Shown: piece after piece, positions 8,024 through 16,374 of the stretch
Layout: each line of letters begins with the position of its first letter
How positions within the stretch are numbered: position 1 is the stretch's first letter
DNA from: Acidimicrobiales bacterium
GTDB taxonomy: Bacteria; Actinomycetota; Acidimicrobiia; Acidimicrobiales; Acidimicrobilacustridaceae
Direction of reading: 5' to 3'
Length of the DNA: 64,000 bases
Assembly (NCBI GenBank): GCA_025455885.1
Contig: JALOLR010000001.1
Location: 9,441-73,440 of the forward strand
The notes under the pieces: model-generated
Told to the model about the DNA's origin: nothing
What the model saw: only the letters and a program-made list of their open reading frames with translations
Databases searched by the model: none
Program-made: the position numbers and the translations under genes

Positions 8024-8518
8024 TCAGGAGAGACCCGACTGGAGCCACGCGAACGGCCCCCAGTCGATGTTGCGGACGACCCAGAACCCCGAGATCGTCG
8101 CCACCAGCGCCCAGGTCATCCAGGCGCGCCACTGGAAGGCCGGCCCGGCTCGCGTGGCTCGGCCGCTCGAGCGCAGCGCGCTCCGCAGGGCCCACCACAG
8201 CAGCACCGGCACGGCGAGCACGAACAGCAGGTTCTGGTCGAGAGCGCCGACGGGGTCGGCGTTGAACAGCGCGTGCAACGCCCGGGTGATGCCGCAGCCC
8301 GGGCAGTCGAGCCCGGTGATCGTCCGGAACGGACAGGCCGGGAACAGCGTCGAGGTGTTGGGGTCGTTGATCGCCACGTACGCGCATCCGGCCAGGCCGA
8401 CCACCGCCAGGCCCCCGACCTTCCACCAGACGGGGCGGGTCGGCGCGACGACGGACGGGCCGGCACCGGCCAGCAGGGCCCGGTCGTCGTCGACCGCGGG
8501 TGGGGGAGGCGGAGCCAC
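8024..8518 (-). CDS. DUF2752 membrane protein
   Basis: A 164-residue membrane protein of the DUF2752 family, function unknown. After a proline-rich N-terminus there is one membrane helix, then the family signature CPFRTITGLDCPGCGITRA with paired cysteines, then two more hydrophobic helices and a terminal aromatic segment. GTG 8518 is chosen because TACACT lies 6 nt upstream; a much longer open frame extending to 9505 is antisense to the next gene and is not supported. Confidence 0.82.
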   Translation of the reverse strand: MAPPPPPAVDDDRALLAGAGPSVVAPTRPVWWKVGGLAVVGLAGCAYVAINDPNTSTLFPACPFRTITGLDCPGCGITRALHALFNADPVGALDQNLLFVLAVPVLLWWALRSALRSSGRATRAGPAFQWRAWMTWALVATISGFWVVRNIDWGPFAWLQSGLS

Positions 8519-8524
8519 CCCGCC

Positions 8525-8530
8525 AGTGTA
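8525..8530 (-). promoter_or_regulatory. -10 box TACACT for the DUF2752 gene
   Basis: TACACT on the minus strand, 6 nt before GTG 8518, no ribosome site. It is back to back with the TAGGGT box of the divergent gene. Confidence 0.5.
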
Positions 8531-8572
8531 GGACGGGGCGGTCCTCGCCGGTTCGAGCCGTGCCGGGCCGCG

Positions 8573-8578
8573 TAGGGT
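8573..8578 (+). promoter_or_regulatory. -10 box TAGGGT for the LLM oxidoreductase gene
   Basis: TAGGGT lies 6 nt before ATG 8585 with no Shine-Dalgarno, consistent with a leaderless transcript. Confidence 0.5.
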
Positions 8579-8584
8579 CACGAG

Positions 8585-9466
8585 ATGGAACTCGGACGGG
8601 TCGGCATCTGGCAGTACCAACTCGATCTCGTGCCTTCGGCCAGGAGCCAGGAGCTCGCTGCGGAGGTCGAGGCGCTCGGCTACGGCGCGATCTGGATCCC
8701 GGAGGCGGTGGGGCGGGAGGCCTTCACCAGCGCCACGCTCCTGCTCTCGGGAACCGAGCGGATCGTCGTGGCCACCGGGATCGCCTCCATCTGGGCTCGT
8801 GACGCCCTGTGCGCCAACTCGGCGCTCCAGACCGTGACCGAGGCCTTCCCCGAGCGCTTCCTCCTCGGCCTCGGCGTCAGCCACCAGGTGATGGTCGAGG
8901 GCATGCGGGGTCACGACTACACGAAGCCGTACTCGACGATGAAGACCTACCTCGACCAGATGGACGCCGGCCTGTTCGCCGCCGTCGCCCCGTCGACCCC
9001 GGCGCGGCGGGTGCTGGCCGCCCTGGGCCCGAAGATGCTGCGCCTCGCCGCCGAGCGGACCGACGGCGCCCACCCCTACTTCGTGCCGGTGGAGCACACC
9101 GCGTTCGCCCGCGAGACCATGGGTGAGGGCCCCCTGCTCTGCGTCGAGCAGGCGGTGGTCCTGGAGGCCGACCCCGACGTCGCCCGCCGGATCGCCCGCG
9201 CCCACATGTCGACGTACCTGACCCTGCCCAACTACACGAACAACCTGAAGCGGTGCGGCTTCACCGACGCCGACATCGCCGACGGGGGCACCGATCGCCT
9301 GGTCGACGCCATCGTGGCCTGGGGGGACGAGGAGGCCGTCGCCGCCCGGGTGGCCGCCCACCACGACGCCGGGGCCGACCACGTGTGCATCCAGGTGCTG
9401 CCCGCCGAGTCCACCGCCGCCCCGGTGGACGAGTGGCGCCGACTCGCCCCTGCGCTCCTCGGCTGA
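8585..9466 (+). CDS. LLM-class (probably F420-dependent) oxidoreductase
   Basis: A 293-residue TIM-barrel protein of the luciferase-like monooxygenase superfamily. The N-terminal LGRVGIWQYQLD, the YGAIWIPEAVGREAFTSATLLL segment, VATGIASIWARD and FLLGLGVSH are typical of the actinobacterial F420-binding subgroup (TIGR03620-like). Such enzymes transfer hydride between F420 and an unknown organic substrate. Length is normal. It is transcribed alone from a leaderless-type promoter and is divergent from the DUF2752 gene. Cofactor assignment rests on family membership; no F420 biosynthesis gene is in the window. Confidence 0.85.
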   Translation: MELGRVGIWQYQLDLVPSARSQELAAEVEALGYGAIWIPEAVGREAFTSATLLLSGTERIVVATGIASIWARDALCANSALQTVTEAFPERFLLGLGVSHQVMVEGMRGHDYTKPYSTMKTYLDQMDAGLFAAVAPSTPARRVLAALGPKMLRLAAERTDGAHPYFVPVEHTAFARETMGEGPLLCVEQAVVLEADPDVARRIARAHMSTYLTLPNYTNNLKRCGFTDADIADGGTDRLVDAIVAWGDEEAVAARVAAHHDAGADHVCIQVLPAESTAAPVDEWRRLAPALLG

Positions 9467-9551
9467 CCGGAAGGACTGAAGTGGCCGGTCCGCGGTGCCG
9501 ATCACCTCTCCGAGGGAGCCGGCACGCGCACCGGCCCGGGGAGGAGACGAC

Positions 9552-10676
9552 GTGCGACGACTTCTGCTGACGATCGGGATCGTGGCGGCGCTGGGGGTGG
9601 TGGCCTCGGCCTGCCAGGCGCCGACCCGACTGGAGGTCGACGCGGTCGTCCCGGGCCTCGACCGACCGTGGGACGTCGCCTTCGTGCCGAACGGCCCGAT
9701 GATGGTGACCGAGCGCAGCGGGCCGGTGAACGTCGTCCGCTTCGACGGCAGCCACTACGAGGTCGCCCGCCCGGCTGACGTCGTCGCCCAGTCCGAGGGC
9801 GGGATGATGGGGCTGGCGGTCGATCCCGCGTTCGCGACCAACCGCCGCGTCTACACCTGCTTCATGTCGAACGCCGGCGGTGCGCTCGACGTGCGCGTCG
9901 TGCGGTGGCGCCTCAACGAGGCGCTCACCGCGCTCACCTCGCGGGCCGACATCGTCACCGGCATCCCGGTCAACACGAGCGGCCAGGCCGGGCGCCACTC
10001 GGGCTGTCGCACCCGCTTCGGCCCCGACGGCTTCCTGTGGGTCACCACCGGTGATGCGGCCATGGCCACCGTCCCCCAGGACCGCACCTCCCTCGGAGGC
10101 AAGGTCCTGCGGGTGGACACGAACGGCAACGGCGCCCCGGGGAACCCGGGTGGGACCCTCGATCCGCGCATCTACTCCTTCGGGCACCGCAACCCGCAGG
10201 GGATCTCGTTCCGGCCGAGCGACCGTCTGCCGGTGGTGGTCGAGCACGGCACCGGGTGCGACGACGAGGTGAACGGACTCCGGGCGGGGGGCAACTACGG
10301 CTGGGACCCGCGCCGCCTCGACGGTGGTCCGGGCTACGACGAGAGCCGCCCGATGACCGACACCGTCCGCCACCCCGGGGCGATCCCCGCGCTGTGGCGG
10401 TCGGGCTGTCCGACCATCGCGCCGTCGGGCGCGACGTTCCTCGACGGTCCCCAGTGGCAGCTGTGGGGGAACGGTCTGGCGATGGCCGTGCTGAAGGGGC
10501 AACAGCTGCGGGTCATGAAGCTCGACAACCCCGATGCCTCGGCCAGCCAGGAGTGGACGCGGCTCACCGACCAGGGACGGCTGCGGGTGGCGGTGCAGGG
10601 CCCGGACGGGAACCTGTACGTGGCCACCGACGCCTCCCCGGGGCGGATCCTGCGGGTCGTCCCGCGGTACGACTGA
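9552..10676 (+). CDS. Secreted glucose/sorbosone dehydrogenase-like lipoprotein
   Basis: A 374-residue predicted lipoprotein. The N-terminal RRLLLTIGIVAALGVVASAC is a lipobox signal peptide with Cys at about residue 23, so the mature protein should be anchored outside the membrane. The rest is a six-bladed beta-propeller of the glucose/sorbosone dehydrogenase family: GLDRPWDVAFVPNG, a calcium/PQQ-site-like GRHSGCRTRFGPDGFLWVTTGD, GHRNPQGISF and GNYGWDP. Members are PQQ-dependent sugar dehydrogenases, but many actinobacterial homologues are uncharacterised. GTG 9552 follows GGGGAGGAG at an ideal distance; the in-frame ATG at 9495 would bury the signal peptide. Confidence 0.88.
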   Translation: MRRLLLTIGIVAALGVVASACQAPTRLEVDAVVPGLDRPWDVAFVPNGPMMVTERSGPVNVVRFDGSHYEVARPADVVAQSEGGMMGLAVDPAFATNRRVYTCFMSNAGGALDVRVVRWRLNEALTALTSRADIVTGIPVNTSGQAGRHSGCRTRFGPDGFLWVTTGDAAMATVPQDRTSLGGKVLRVDTNGNGAPGNPGGTLDPRIYSFGHRNPQGISFRPSDRLPVVVEHGTGCDDEVNGLRAGGNYGWDPRRLDGGPGYDESRPMTDTVRHPGAIPALWRSGCPTIAPSGATFLDGPQWQLWGNGLAMAVLKGQQLRVMKLDNPDASASQEWTRLTDQGRLRVAVQGPDGNLYVATDASPGRILRVVPRYD

Positions 10677-10679
10677 GAA

Positions 10680-10699
10680 TTCCCGGCGAGGCCCGGGAA
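10680..10699 (+). terminator. Short hairpin after the dehydrogenase gene
   Basis: TTCCCGG and CCGGGAA form a 7-bp stem with a 6-base loop, followed by AAAT rather than a T-tract. It lies 3 nt after the stop at 10676, so it may be a weak terminator. Confidence 0.35.
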
Positions 10700-10739
10700 A
10701 ATCCGTCCGGGCGGGATGGTCGGGGCCGAGGGGTTTGTT

Positions 10740-10759
10740 ACTATCGCCGTAGGAGAAAT
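10740..10759 (+). promoter_or_regulatory. SUF box 1 (sufB promoter)
   Basis: The 20-mer ACTATCGCCGTAGGAGAAAT overlaps the -10 sequence TACTAT (10739-10744) upstream of sufB. An exact reverse-complement copy lies at 12627-12646 at the sufD start, and a copy with two changes at 18975-18994 upstream of sufC2-sufS-sufU. The weak internal dyad CTA...TAG is compatible with a protein operator. Confidence 0.75.
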
Positions 10760-10791
10760 CCCCCCACCGTCGCCTCCGGCAAGGAGTTCCC

Positions 10792-12195
10792 ATGGCCACC
10801 ACCGACCTCGACCTCGATCTCGGCCGCTACAAGCTCGGGTGGAGCGACGCCGAGGACTACGTCTTCAAGCCCAAGCGGGGCCTGAACGAGGACATCATCC
10901 GCGAGATGTCGTGGATGAAGGGCGAGCCGGACTGGATGCGCGACATCCGCCTGAAGAGCTACCAGCACTTCGAGCGGCGCCCGATGCCGAACTGGGGCGG
11001 CGACATGTCGGAGATCTTCTTCGACGAGATCTTCTACTACATCAAGCCCACCGACCATCAGGTCGACGCCTGGGACGAGCTCCCCGACTCGGTGAAGCAG
11101 ACCTACGAAAAGCTCGGCATCCCCGAGGCGGAGCGCAAGTACCTGGCCGGCGTGACGGCGCAGTACGAGTCCGAGGTCGTGTACCACAAGAACCGTGAGG
11201 ACCTCGAGGCCCAGGGCGTCATCTTCACCGACATGGACACGGCCCTGCGCGAGCACCCCGAGATCGTGCGGGCCTACTTCGGGACCGTCATCCCGAAGAA
11301 CGACAACAAGTTCGCGGCGCTGAACACCGCCGTCTGGTCCGGCGGCTCGTTCATCTACGTCCCGCCCGGGGTCAGCGTCGAGATGCCGCTGCAGGCCTAC
11401 TTCCGGATCAACGCCGAGAACATGGGCCAGTTCGAGCGCACGCTGATCATCGCCGACGAGGGCAGCCAGGTGCACTACATCGAGGGCTGCTCGGCGCCGG
11501 TGTACACCACCGACTCGCTGCACTCCGCGGTCGTCGAGATCGTCGTGAAGCCCAGCGCCCGGGTGACCTACACGACCATCCAGAACTGGTCCAACAACGT
11601 GTTCAACCTGGTCACCAAGCGGGCCCGGGTCGAGACCGAGGGCCACATGGAGTGGATCGACGGCAACATCGGCAGTCGACTGACCATGAAGTACCCGGCG
11701 GTCTACATGGTCGGTCCGAAGGCGTCCGGCGAGGTGCTGTCCGTGGCCTACGCCGGACCGGGCCAGCACCAGGACGCCGGGGCCAAGATGGTCCACGCCG
11801 CCCCCGAGACGACGTCCAAGATCGTCTCGAAGTCCATCTCGAAGGACGGCGGCCGCACCTCCTACCGAGGCCTGGTCCGGGTCGAGGACGACGCCTACGG
11901 CTGCAAGAGCCATGTCCAGTGCGACGCCCTCATCCTCGACGACGAGTCGGTCTCCGACACGTTCCCGTACATGGAGGTCGGTTCCCGCGACGCCGTCGTC
12001 GGCCACGAGGCCACGGTGTCCAAGGTGGCCGACGAGCAGCTCTTCTACCTGATGAGCCGAGGGCTCTCCGAGGAGCAGGCCATGGGCATGGTGGTCAACG
12101 GCTTCATCGAGCCGGTGACCCGCACCCTCCCGATGGAGTACGCCGTCGAGTGGAGTCGCCTGATCGAGCTCCAGATGGAGGGCTCGGTCGGCTGA
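10792..12195 (+). CDS. sufB: Fe-S cluster assembly scaffold protein SufB
   Basis: SufB (467 residues) is the scaffold subunit of the SufBCD complex on which Fe-S clusters are built in the cytoplasm. Diagnostic stretches are [28 protein letters not shown], the beta-helix segment IEGCSAP, and the C-terminal [11 protein letters not shown] with the cysteine that receives sulfur. Length is normal for the family. AAGGAG precedes ATG 10792 at 6 nt. Unlike typical actinobacterial operons there is no SufR-type regulator gene upstream and sufD is separated by a small four-Cys gene and a second SUF box. Confidence 0.96.
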   Translation: MATTDLDLDLGRYKLGWSDAEDYVFKPKRGLNEDIIREMSWMKGEPDWMRDIRLKSYQHFERRPMPNWGGDMSEIFFDEIFYYIKPTDHQVDAWDELPDSVKQTYEKLGIPEAERKYLAGVTAQYESEVVYHKNREDLEAQGVIFTDMDTALREHPEIVRAYFGTVIPKNDNKFAALNTAVWSGGSFIYVPPGVSVEMPLQAYFRINAENMGQFERTLIIADEGSQVHYIEGCSAPVYTTDSLHSAVVEIVVKPSARVTYTTIQNWSNNVFNLVTKRARVETEGHMEWIDGNIGSRLTMKYPAVYMVGPKASGEVLSVAYAGPGQHQDAGAKMVHAAPETTSKIVSKSISKDGGRTSYRGLVRVEDDAYGCKSHVQCDALILDDESVSDTFPYMEVGSRDAVVGHEATVSKVADEQLFYLMSRGLSEEQAMGMVVNGFIEPVTRTLPMEYAVEWSRLIELQMEGSVG

Positions 12196-12219
12196 GCCGG
12201 CCGAGCTCCACTCGCTCCG

Positions 12220-12573
12220 ATGCCGATGCGCGAGGAGTGCAAGCAGTTCGAGAGCCGCACCTACGCCACCGGTGAGACGGTGCGCAAGTGCAACCTCGAT
12301 CTCGCCCCCGAGGCGCCGTGGCGCTGCCCCGAGAACTGTCCCGAGTACGCGCCCCGACTGGTCGACGTCGACTGGAAGCACGGCACGCTGGTCACTCCGG
12401 CGACGCCCGACGAGCCGCAGGGGGAGGGGATCGCCGAGCTGCTCGACGCCGCCGAGGACATCGTCAACGCCGCCGGACCCGACATCCTGGCCGAGGTCGA
12501 GGCGGAGCGGCGTCGTGCCGAGGGGGGCGGGCTGATGGCCCGCATGCGCCGTCGCTTCGGCCGCGGGAGCTGA
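12220..12573 (+). CDS. Small four-cysteine protein in the SUF cluster
   Basis: A 117-residue soluble protein I cannot assign to a characterised family. Its N-terminal 45 residues carry four cysteines as C7-x16-C24-x11-C36-x3-C40, within EECKQFESRTY, VRKCNLDLAPEAPWRCP and ENCPEY, a pattern suited to a zinc or Fe-S site. The rest is an acidic helix (residues about 80-95) and a basic tail RMRRRFGRG. It sits 24 nt after sufB and before SUF box 2, so it is most likely co-transcribed with sufB. A role in cluster assembly or sensing is inference from position and cysteines. ATG 12226 is an alternative start. Confidence 0.7.
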   Translation: MPMREECKQFESRTYATGETVRKCNLDLAPEAPWRCPENCPEYAPRLVDVDWKHGTLVTPATPDEPQGEGIAELLDAAEDIVNAAGPDILAEVEAERRRAEGGGLMARMRRRFGRGS

Positions 12574-12626
12574 CCGGTCGCGTTCGCCGGCCTCCCGGCG
12601 CACGCCCCCGGCTGCGGGTGTCCGGA

Positions 12627-12646
12627 ATTTCTCCTACGGCGATAGT
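12627..12646 (-). promoter_or_regulatory. SUF box 2 (sufD promoter/start)
   Basis: Exact reverse complement of SUF box 1. It ends one base before the GTG 12647 called as the sufD start, and its last bases form GATAGTGTG, which could include a TAGTGT -10 (12643-12648). If so, transcription would begin inside the called gene and the true sufD start would be downstream, for example GTG 12695. Confidence 0.75.
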
Positions 12647-13978
12647 GTGAATTCGTCCGAGTCCGCCGGCGCCGATCGCGCCGCCCCACCCGAGGTGGTC
12701 GCCCTGAACAGCCCGACGCCCGCCACCGTCCCCGCCCTCGGTGGCCCCGCCTGGCTCGAGGACCGCCGTCGGCAGGCCGCCGAGGCGGCCGCCGACCGAG
12801 GCCTGCCGAGCACCGACGAGGAGGTCTGGCGCTACAGCCGCATCGCCGACCTGGACCTCGACGAATGGCCGCTGGCCACCGAGCGCCCCCCGGGCGCGCT
12901 CCCGGCCGGCGTGGCGGAGATCCTCGCCGCCCTGCCCGACCGGGCCGCCACCGTCGTGGTGCGCAACGGGTTCGTGGTCCACGCCGAGACCGATCCGACC
13001 TGGGCGGCCGAGGGGCTCTACGCCGGGCCGCTGGTCGACGGGCCCGACCCCGAGGGCGCGCTGGGCGCCACCTCCGACGTGCCGACCGACCTCTTCCACG
13101 GGCTCAACGACGCCTACGCCGCCGAGCCCGTCCTCGTCGCCGCGCCGCGCGGCCTGACCGTCGACGCCCCTGTGATCGTCGTCGACTGGGTCGACGCGGC
13201 GCAGGCTGCCGTCTACCCCCGCCTGGTGGTCCGCCTCGGCGAGGACGCCGACCTGCGCGTCCTCGCCTGGCAGGGCTCGGCCGACGTGGCCGCCTTCGTG
13301 GCGCCGGTCGTCGAGCTCGACGTCGCCCGTGCCGCCCGTCTGGGCTACACCGAGGTGCAGGACCGCGGCGGGCGGCTGTGGCAGATCACCTCCCAGGTGA
13401 GCCGGGTCGAGGCCGACGCCACCCTCACCGCCTCCCACGCCGGGCTGGGCGGGGAGTACGCCCGGGTGCGCACCGACTGCCGCCTCGTCGGACGGGGGGC
13501 GACCGGCAACCTCCACGCCGTGTACTTCGGCGAGGGCGACCAGACCCTCGACTTCCGCACCTTCCAGGACCACGGTGCCCCCGACACGACCTCCAACCTG
13601 TTGTTCAAGGGGGTCGTCGGCGACCGGTCCCGCTCGGTCTACACGGGCCTCATCAAGGTCGAGAAGGACGCCCGGGGGACCAACGCCTTCCAGACCAACC
13701 GCAACATCAAGCTCTCCGCCGAGGCCTGGGCCGAGTCGGTGCCCAACCTCGAGATCGAGAACAACGACGTGCACTGCAGCCACGCCTCGACCGTCGGGCC
13801 CATCGACGAGGAGCAGCGCTTCTACCTCGAGAGCCGGGGCGTGCCCACCGAGATCGCCGAGCGCCTCATCGTGGCCGGCTTCTTCGACGAGGTCACCGAC
13901 CAGCTCCCGGTCCCGGCGGCCCGCCCCCTCGTCGAGCGGCTCATCGAGGCTCGTCTCGACCGGCGGGAGCAGCCATGA
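12647..13978 (+). CDS. sufD: Fe-S cluster assembly protein SufD
   Basis: SufD (443 residues as called) pairs with SufB and SufC in the cluster scaffold. The C-terminal SufBD core is clear: HAVYFGEGDQTLDFRTFQDHGAPDT, SNLLFKGVVGDRSRSVYTGLIKV, QTNRNIKLS and the NDVHCSHASTVGPID segment. The N-terminal part has the EEVWRYSRI motif of SufD. The first 16-17 codons overlap the SUF box region and are poorly conserved-looking, so the start may be GTG 12695 instead. The stop overlaps the ATG of the Rieske gene, showing tight coupling in the sufD-Rieske-sufC1-phhB unit. Confidence 0.93.
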   Translation: MNSSESAGADRAAPPEVVALNSPTPATVPALGGPAWLEDRRRQAAEAAADRGLPSTDEEVWRYSRIADLDLDEWPLATERPPGALPAGVAEILAALPDRAATVVVRNGFVVHAETDPTWAAEGLYAGPLVDGPDPEGALGATSDVPTDLFHGLNDAYAAEPVLVAAPRGLTVDAPVIVVDWVDAAQAAVYPRLVVRLGEDADLRVLAWQGSADVAAFVAPVVELDVARAARLGYTEVQDRGGRLWQITSQVSRVEADATLTASHAGLGGEYARVRTDCRLVGRGATGNLHAVYFGEGDQTLDFRTFQDHGAPDTTSNLLFKGVVGDRSRSVYTGLIKVEKDARGTNAFQTNRNIKLSAEAWAESVPNLEIENNDVHCSHASTVGPIDEEQRFYLESRGVPTEIAERLIVAGFFDEVTDQLPVPAARPLVERLIEARLDRREQP

Positions 13979-14289
13979 GCCTGGAACGCATCTGCGCCGT
14001 CACCGACGTCCCCGACGGCGAGGCCCGCCGCTTCGACCTCGGCCGGGTCCGCCTGGCCGTGGTGCGCATCGGCGGCGACTTCTACGCCATCGGCGACCGC
14101 TGCACCCACCAGGACATCTCCCTCTCGGAGGGGGAGGTCCACGTCGACAGCCTCGAGCTGGAGTGCTGGAAGCACGGGAGCTGCTTCTCGCTCGTCGACG
14201 GCGAGCCGTCGTCGCTCCCGGCCACCAAGGCCACGCCCACCTACACCGTCGCCGTCGACGGCGACGACCTCTTCGTGGAGATCGACTGA
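13975..14289 (+). CDS. Rieske-type 2Fe-2S ferredoxin
   Basis: A 104-residue single-domain Rieske protein. The two ligand boxes are C-x-H in DRCTHQDISLSEGEV and C-x2-H in LECWKHGSCFSL, as in the small non-heme ferredoxin subunits of dioxygenases. It lies between sufD and sufC, an arrangement common in actinobacterial SUF operons, where it probably serves electron transfer during cluster assembly. ATG 13975 overlaps the sufD stop (ATGA). An in-frame open stretch upstream belongs to a shadow frame of sufD. Confidence 0.93.
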   Translation: MSLERICAVTDVPDGEARRFDLGRVRLAVVRIGGDFYAIGDRCTHQDISLSEGEVHVDSLELECWKHGSCFSLVDGEPSSLPATKATPTYTVAVDGDDLFVEID

Positions 14290-14290
14290 C

Positions 14291-15142
14291 ATGGCCGAAC
14301 TGCGCATCCAGGGCCTGACCGCCGAGGTCGAGGGCCGCCCCATCCTGAACGGCATCGACCTCGTCGTCGCCTCCGGCGAGGTCCACGCCGTGATGGGCCC
14401 CAACGGCTCGGGCAAGTCCACCCTGTCGCACGTGCTCATGGGCAAGCCCGGGTACGAGGTCACGGGCGGCTCGGTCACCCTTGACGGCGTCGAGCTGCTC
14501 GACCTGCCCACCTGGCGGCGGGCTCAGGCCGGCCTCTTCCTGGCGATGCAGTACCCGGTCGAGGTGCCCGGCGTGAGCCTCGAGGACGTGCTCGCCGAGG
14601 CGTTCGCGGCCCACGGGCGCGACGTCACCGTCGTCCCCACCGAGATCGCTGCGGAAGCCGAGCGCATCGGCTTCGCCGAGCGGCTCCACACCCGGGCGCT
14701 CAACGTCGACCTCTCCGGCGGCGAGAAGAAGCGCAACGAGACCCTCCAGCTCGCCGTCCTGCGCCCTCGCTTCGCGGTGCTCGACGAGCTCGACTCCGGT
14801 CTCGATGTGGACGCGCTGCGGGCCTGCGCCCGCCGGGTGGAGGCGGCGACGCACGACACGGACCTCGGTGTCCTCGCCATCACCCACTACAAGCGCCTGC
14901 TCGACGAGCTGAAGCCCGACGTCGTGCACGTGCTGTCGAAGGGCCGCATCGTGGCGACGGGCGGTCCGGAGCTGGCCGACGAGCTCGAGCTGAGCGGCTA
15001 CGCCTCCTACGCCGAGGAGGAGAAGGTCGCCGTCACGGCCACCCCCCGCACGCTCGACCCGTCGATGCACCCCGGCGCCGGCGGACCGGGTGGGATGTTC
15101 GGCGACCCGATGTCCGATCCGTTCGCCGACCCGCTCGCCTGA
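14291..15142 (+). CDS. sufC: Fe-S assembly ATPase SufC (copy 1)
   Basis: ABC-type ATPase that energises the SufBD scaffold. Walker A is GPNGSGKST, the Q-loop [12 protein letters not shown], signature [10 protein letters not shown] and Walker [11 protein letters not shown], with the D-loop and H-switch (AITHYKR) intact. At 283 residues it is about 30 longer than usual because of a Gly/Pro/Asp-rich tail ([21 protein letters not shown]). A second SufC is encoded at 18191-18943. ATG follows the Rieske stop by one base. Confidence 0.95.
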   Translation: MAELRIQGLTAEVEGRPILNGIDLVVASGEVHAVMGPNGSGKSTLSHVLMGKPGYEVTGGSVTLDGVELLDLPTWRRAQAGLFLAMQYPVEVPGVSLEDVLAEAFAAHGRDVTVVPTEIAAEAERIGFAERLHTRALNVDLSGGEKKRNETLQLAVLRPRFAVLDELDSGLDVDALRACARRVEAATHDTDLGVLAITHYKRLLDELKPDVVHVLSKGRIVATGGPELADELELSGYASYAEEEKVAVTATPRTLDPSMHPGAGGPGGMFGDPMSDPFADPLA

Positions 15143-15152
15143 GGACGCACCC

Positions 15153-15452
15153 GTGCCCGACGAGCTGCTCACCCCCGCGGATCTCCAGCAGGCGCTCGCC
15201 GACCTGCCGTCGTGGACGGTGGAGGGCGGTCGCCTGCACCGCGAGCTCCGGTTCGCCGACTTCTCCGAGGCCTTCGGGTTCATGGCTCGCGTGGCCCTCG
15301 CCGCCGAGAAGCTCGACCACCACCCCGACTGGTCGAACAGCTGGAACCGCGTCGTGATCGACATCGCCAGCCACGATGCAGGCGGTCTCACCGCCCGCTG
15401 TGTCGAGCTGGCTCGTCGGGTCGACCGCGCCGCCCCGGGGTACGCCGGCTGA
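15153..15452 (+). CDS. phhB: 4a-hydroxytetrahydrobiopterin dehydratase
   Basis: A 99-residue pterin-4a-carbinolamine dehydratase. The active-site motif [15 protein letters not shown] carries the paired histidines, preceded by [16 protein letters not shown] and followed by the family's C-terminal [18 protein letters not shown]. It regenerates pterin cofactors or supports molybdopterin metabolism. It starts at GTG 15153, 10 nt after sufC1, and is probably the last gene of that operon. A similar gene position at the end of SUF operons is known in related actinobacteria, but a functional link is not established. Confidence 0.9.
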   Translation: MPDELLTPADLQQALADLPSWTVEGGRLHRELRFADFSEAFGFMARVALAAEKLDHHPDWSNSWNRVVIDIASHDAGGLTARCVELARRVDRAAPGYAG

Positions 15453-15453
15453 G

Positions 15454-15477
15454 CCGCGGCCGCTGAAACGGCCCCGG
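15454..15477 (+). terminator. Hairpin after the sufD-sufC1-phhB operon
   Basis: CCGCGGCCG and CGGCCCCGG pair with one mismatch around a CTGAAA loop, directly after the phhB stop. There is no T-tract. Confidence 0.45.
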
Positions 15478-15509
15478 TGGATGCTCGTGAGGTCGATCGC
15501 GTCGTCCCC

Positions 15510-15515
15510 TAACCT
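15510..15515 (+). promoter_or_regulatory. -10 box TAACCT
   Basis: TAACCT is 6 nt before a GTG at 15522 that opens a 36-codon reading frame. It is the only promoter-like element in the 184-bp gap before the SRPBCC gene. Confidence 0.4.
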
Positions 15516-15521
15516 CCCGGT

Positions 15522-15632
15522 GTGGCAACCGTGGAGCCGTTCGGAGTGACGCGTCCGACGCCGGTGGGACCGTGGACACGTTCGCACCGTCGTCGCCCGG
15601 CTGCCGACGTCGGGTCGGTGGGGGAGGCCTGA
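15522..15632 (+). CDS. Possible leaderless 36-residue upstream ORF
   Basis: GTG 15522 opens 36 codons ending at TGA 15630-15632, five bases before the GTG of the SRPBCC membrane gene and in a different frame. The peptide is Pro/Arg/Val rich with no recognisable domain. The TANNNT box at leaderless spacing and the close junction suggest a translated leader that couples into the next gene, which has GGGGGAGG inside the ORF end. It could also be chance. Confidence 0.3.
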   Translation: MATVEPFGVTRPTPVGPWTRSHRRRPAADVGSVGEA

Positions 15633-15636
15633 TCCC

Positions 15637-16371
15637 GTGGGGCGGAGGCTGACCCTCGCAGCCGCTGGGCTCGGGACCGGCCTGGCCGCGACCTACGCCC
15701 TGTTGCAGCATCTCGGTCGGACCTCGGGGTCCACCAGGGAGGAGAGGTCCGCGCCGCTGCCCGGTGACGACATCGTCGGCCGTCCCCACCTGGTGACCGA
15801 CCACGCGGTCACCATCGACGCCGCGCCGTCGGAGGTGTGGCCCTGGCTGGTGCAGATGGGGTGGCACCGGGCGGGCTGGTACACCGCTCGATGGGTCGAC
15901 CTCCTGCTCTTCCCGGCCAACGAGGCCTCGGCCGACCGGATCCACGCCGAATGGCAGGACCTCGCGGTCGGCGACCGCGTCCTCGACGGCGACCCGTCGA
16001 CCGAGTGCTGGTTCGTCGTGGAGGAGCTCGAGCCCTCCCGCCACCTGGTCCTGCACTCGACCTCGCACCTCCCGCCCGATGTGCGCGACGCCCTCGGCGC
16101 AGCCATCGACTGGTCGTGGGTCTTCGTGCTGCATGACCTCGGCGACGGCCGTACCCGCTTCCACTTCCGCACCCGGGCGAGGTTGGCTCCGTGGTGGCTC
16201 GCGGTCGCGTACGTCGTTGGGCTCGTGCCGGCCGACCACCTGATGGCGACGCAGATGCTGCGAGGCGTGGCGAGGAGGGCCGAGGGGCGCCACGTGGCGC
16301 AGACCTCGACCATCGCCAGCCGGACGCTGCTCGCTCTCCGGGACCCGGACGACGCGCCCGCTCCGACCTGA
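15637..16371 (+). CDS. SRPBCC-fold protein with N-terminal membrane helix
   Basis: A 244-residue protein. Residues about 4-25 (LTLAAAGLGTGLAATYALL) form a membrane helix or uncleaved signal anchor. The body resembles the START/SRPBCC ligand-binding fold: the ITIDAAPSEVWPWLVQMG opening, WEDLAVGDRV-type strand, VLHDLGDGRTRFHFRTRAR, and a second hydrophobic stretch near residue 190. Homologues occur widely in actinobacteria without known function. It converges on sufU with only 3 bp between stops. Confidence 0.72.
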   Translation: MGRRLTLAAAGLGTGLAATYALLQHLGRTSGSTREERSAPLPGDDIVGRPHLVTDHAVTIDAAPSEVWPWLVQMGWHRAGWYTARWVDLLLFPANEASADRIHAEWQDLAVGDRVLDGDPSTECWFVVEELEPSRHLVLHSTSHLPPDVRDALGAAIDWSWVFVLHDLGDGRTRFHFRTRARLAPWWLAVAYVVGLVPADHLMATQMLRGVARRAEGRHVAQTSTIASRTLLALRDPDDAPAPT

Positions 16372-16374
16372 CGA

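Noticed and set aside
12865-13974. N-terminal extension of the Rieske protein in the same frame
   Set aside because: The upstream part is a shadow of sufD; the ATG overlapping the sufD stop begins exactly at the Rieske domain.
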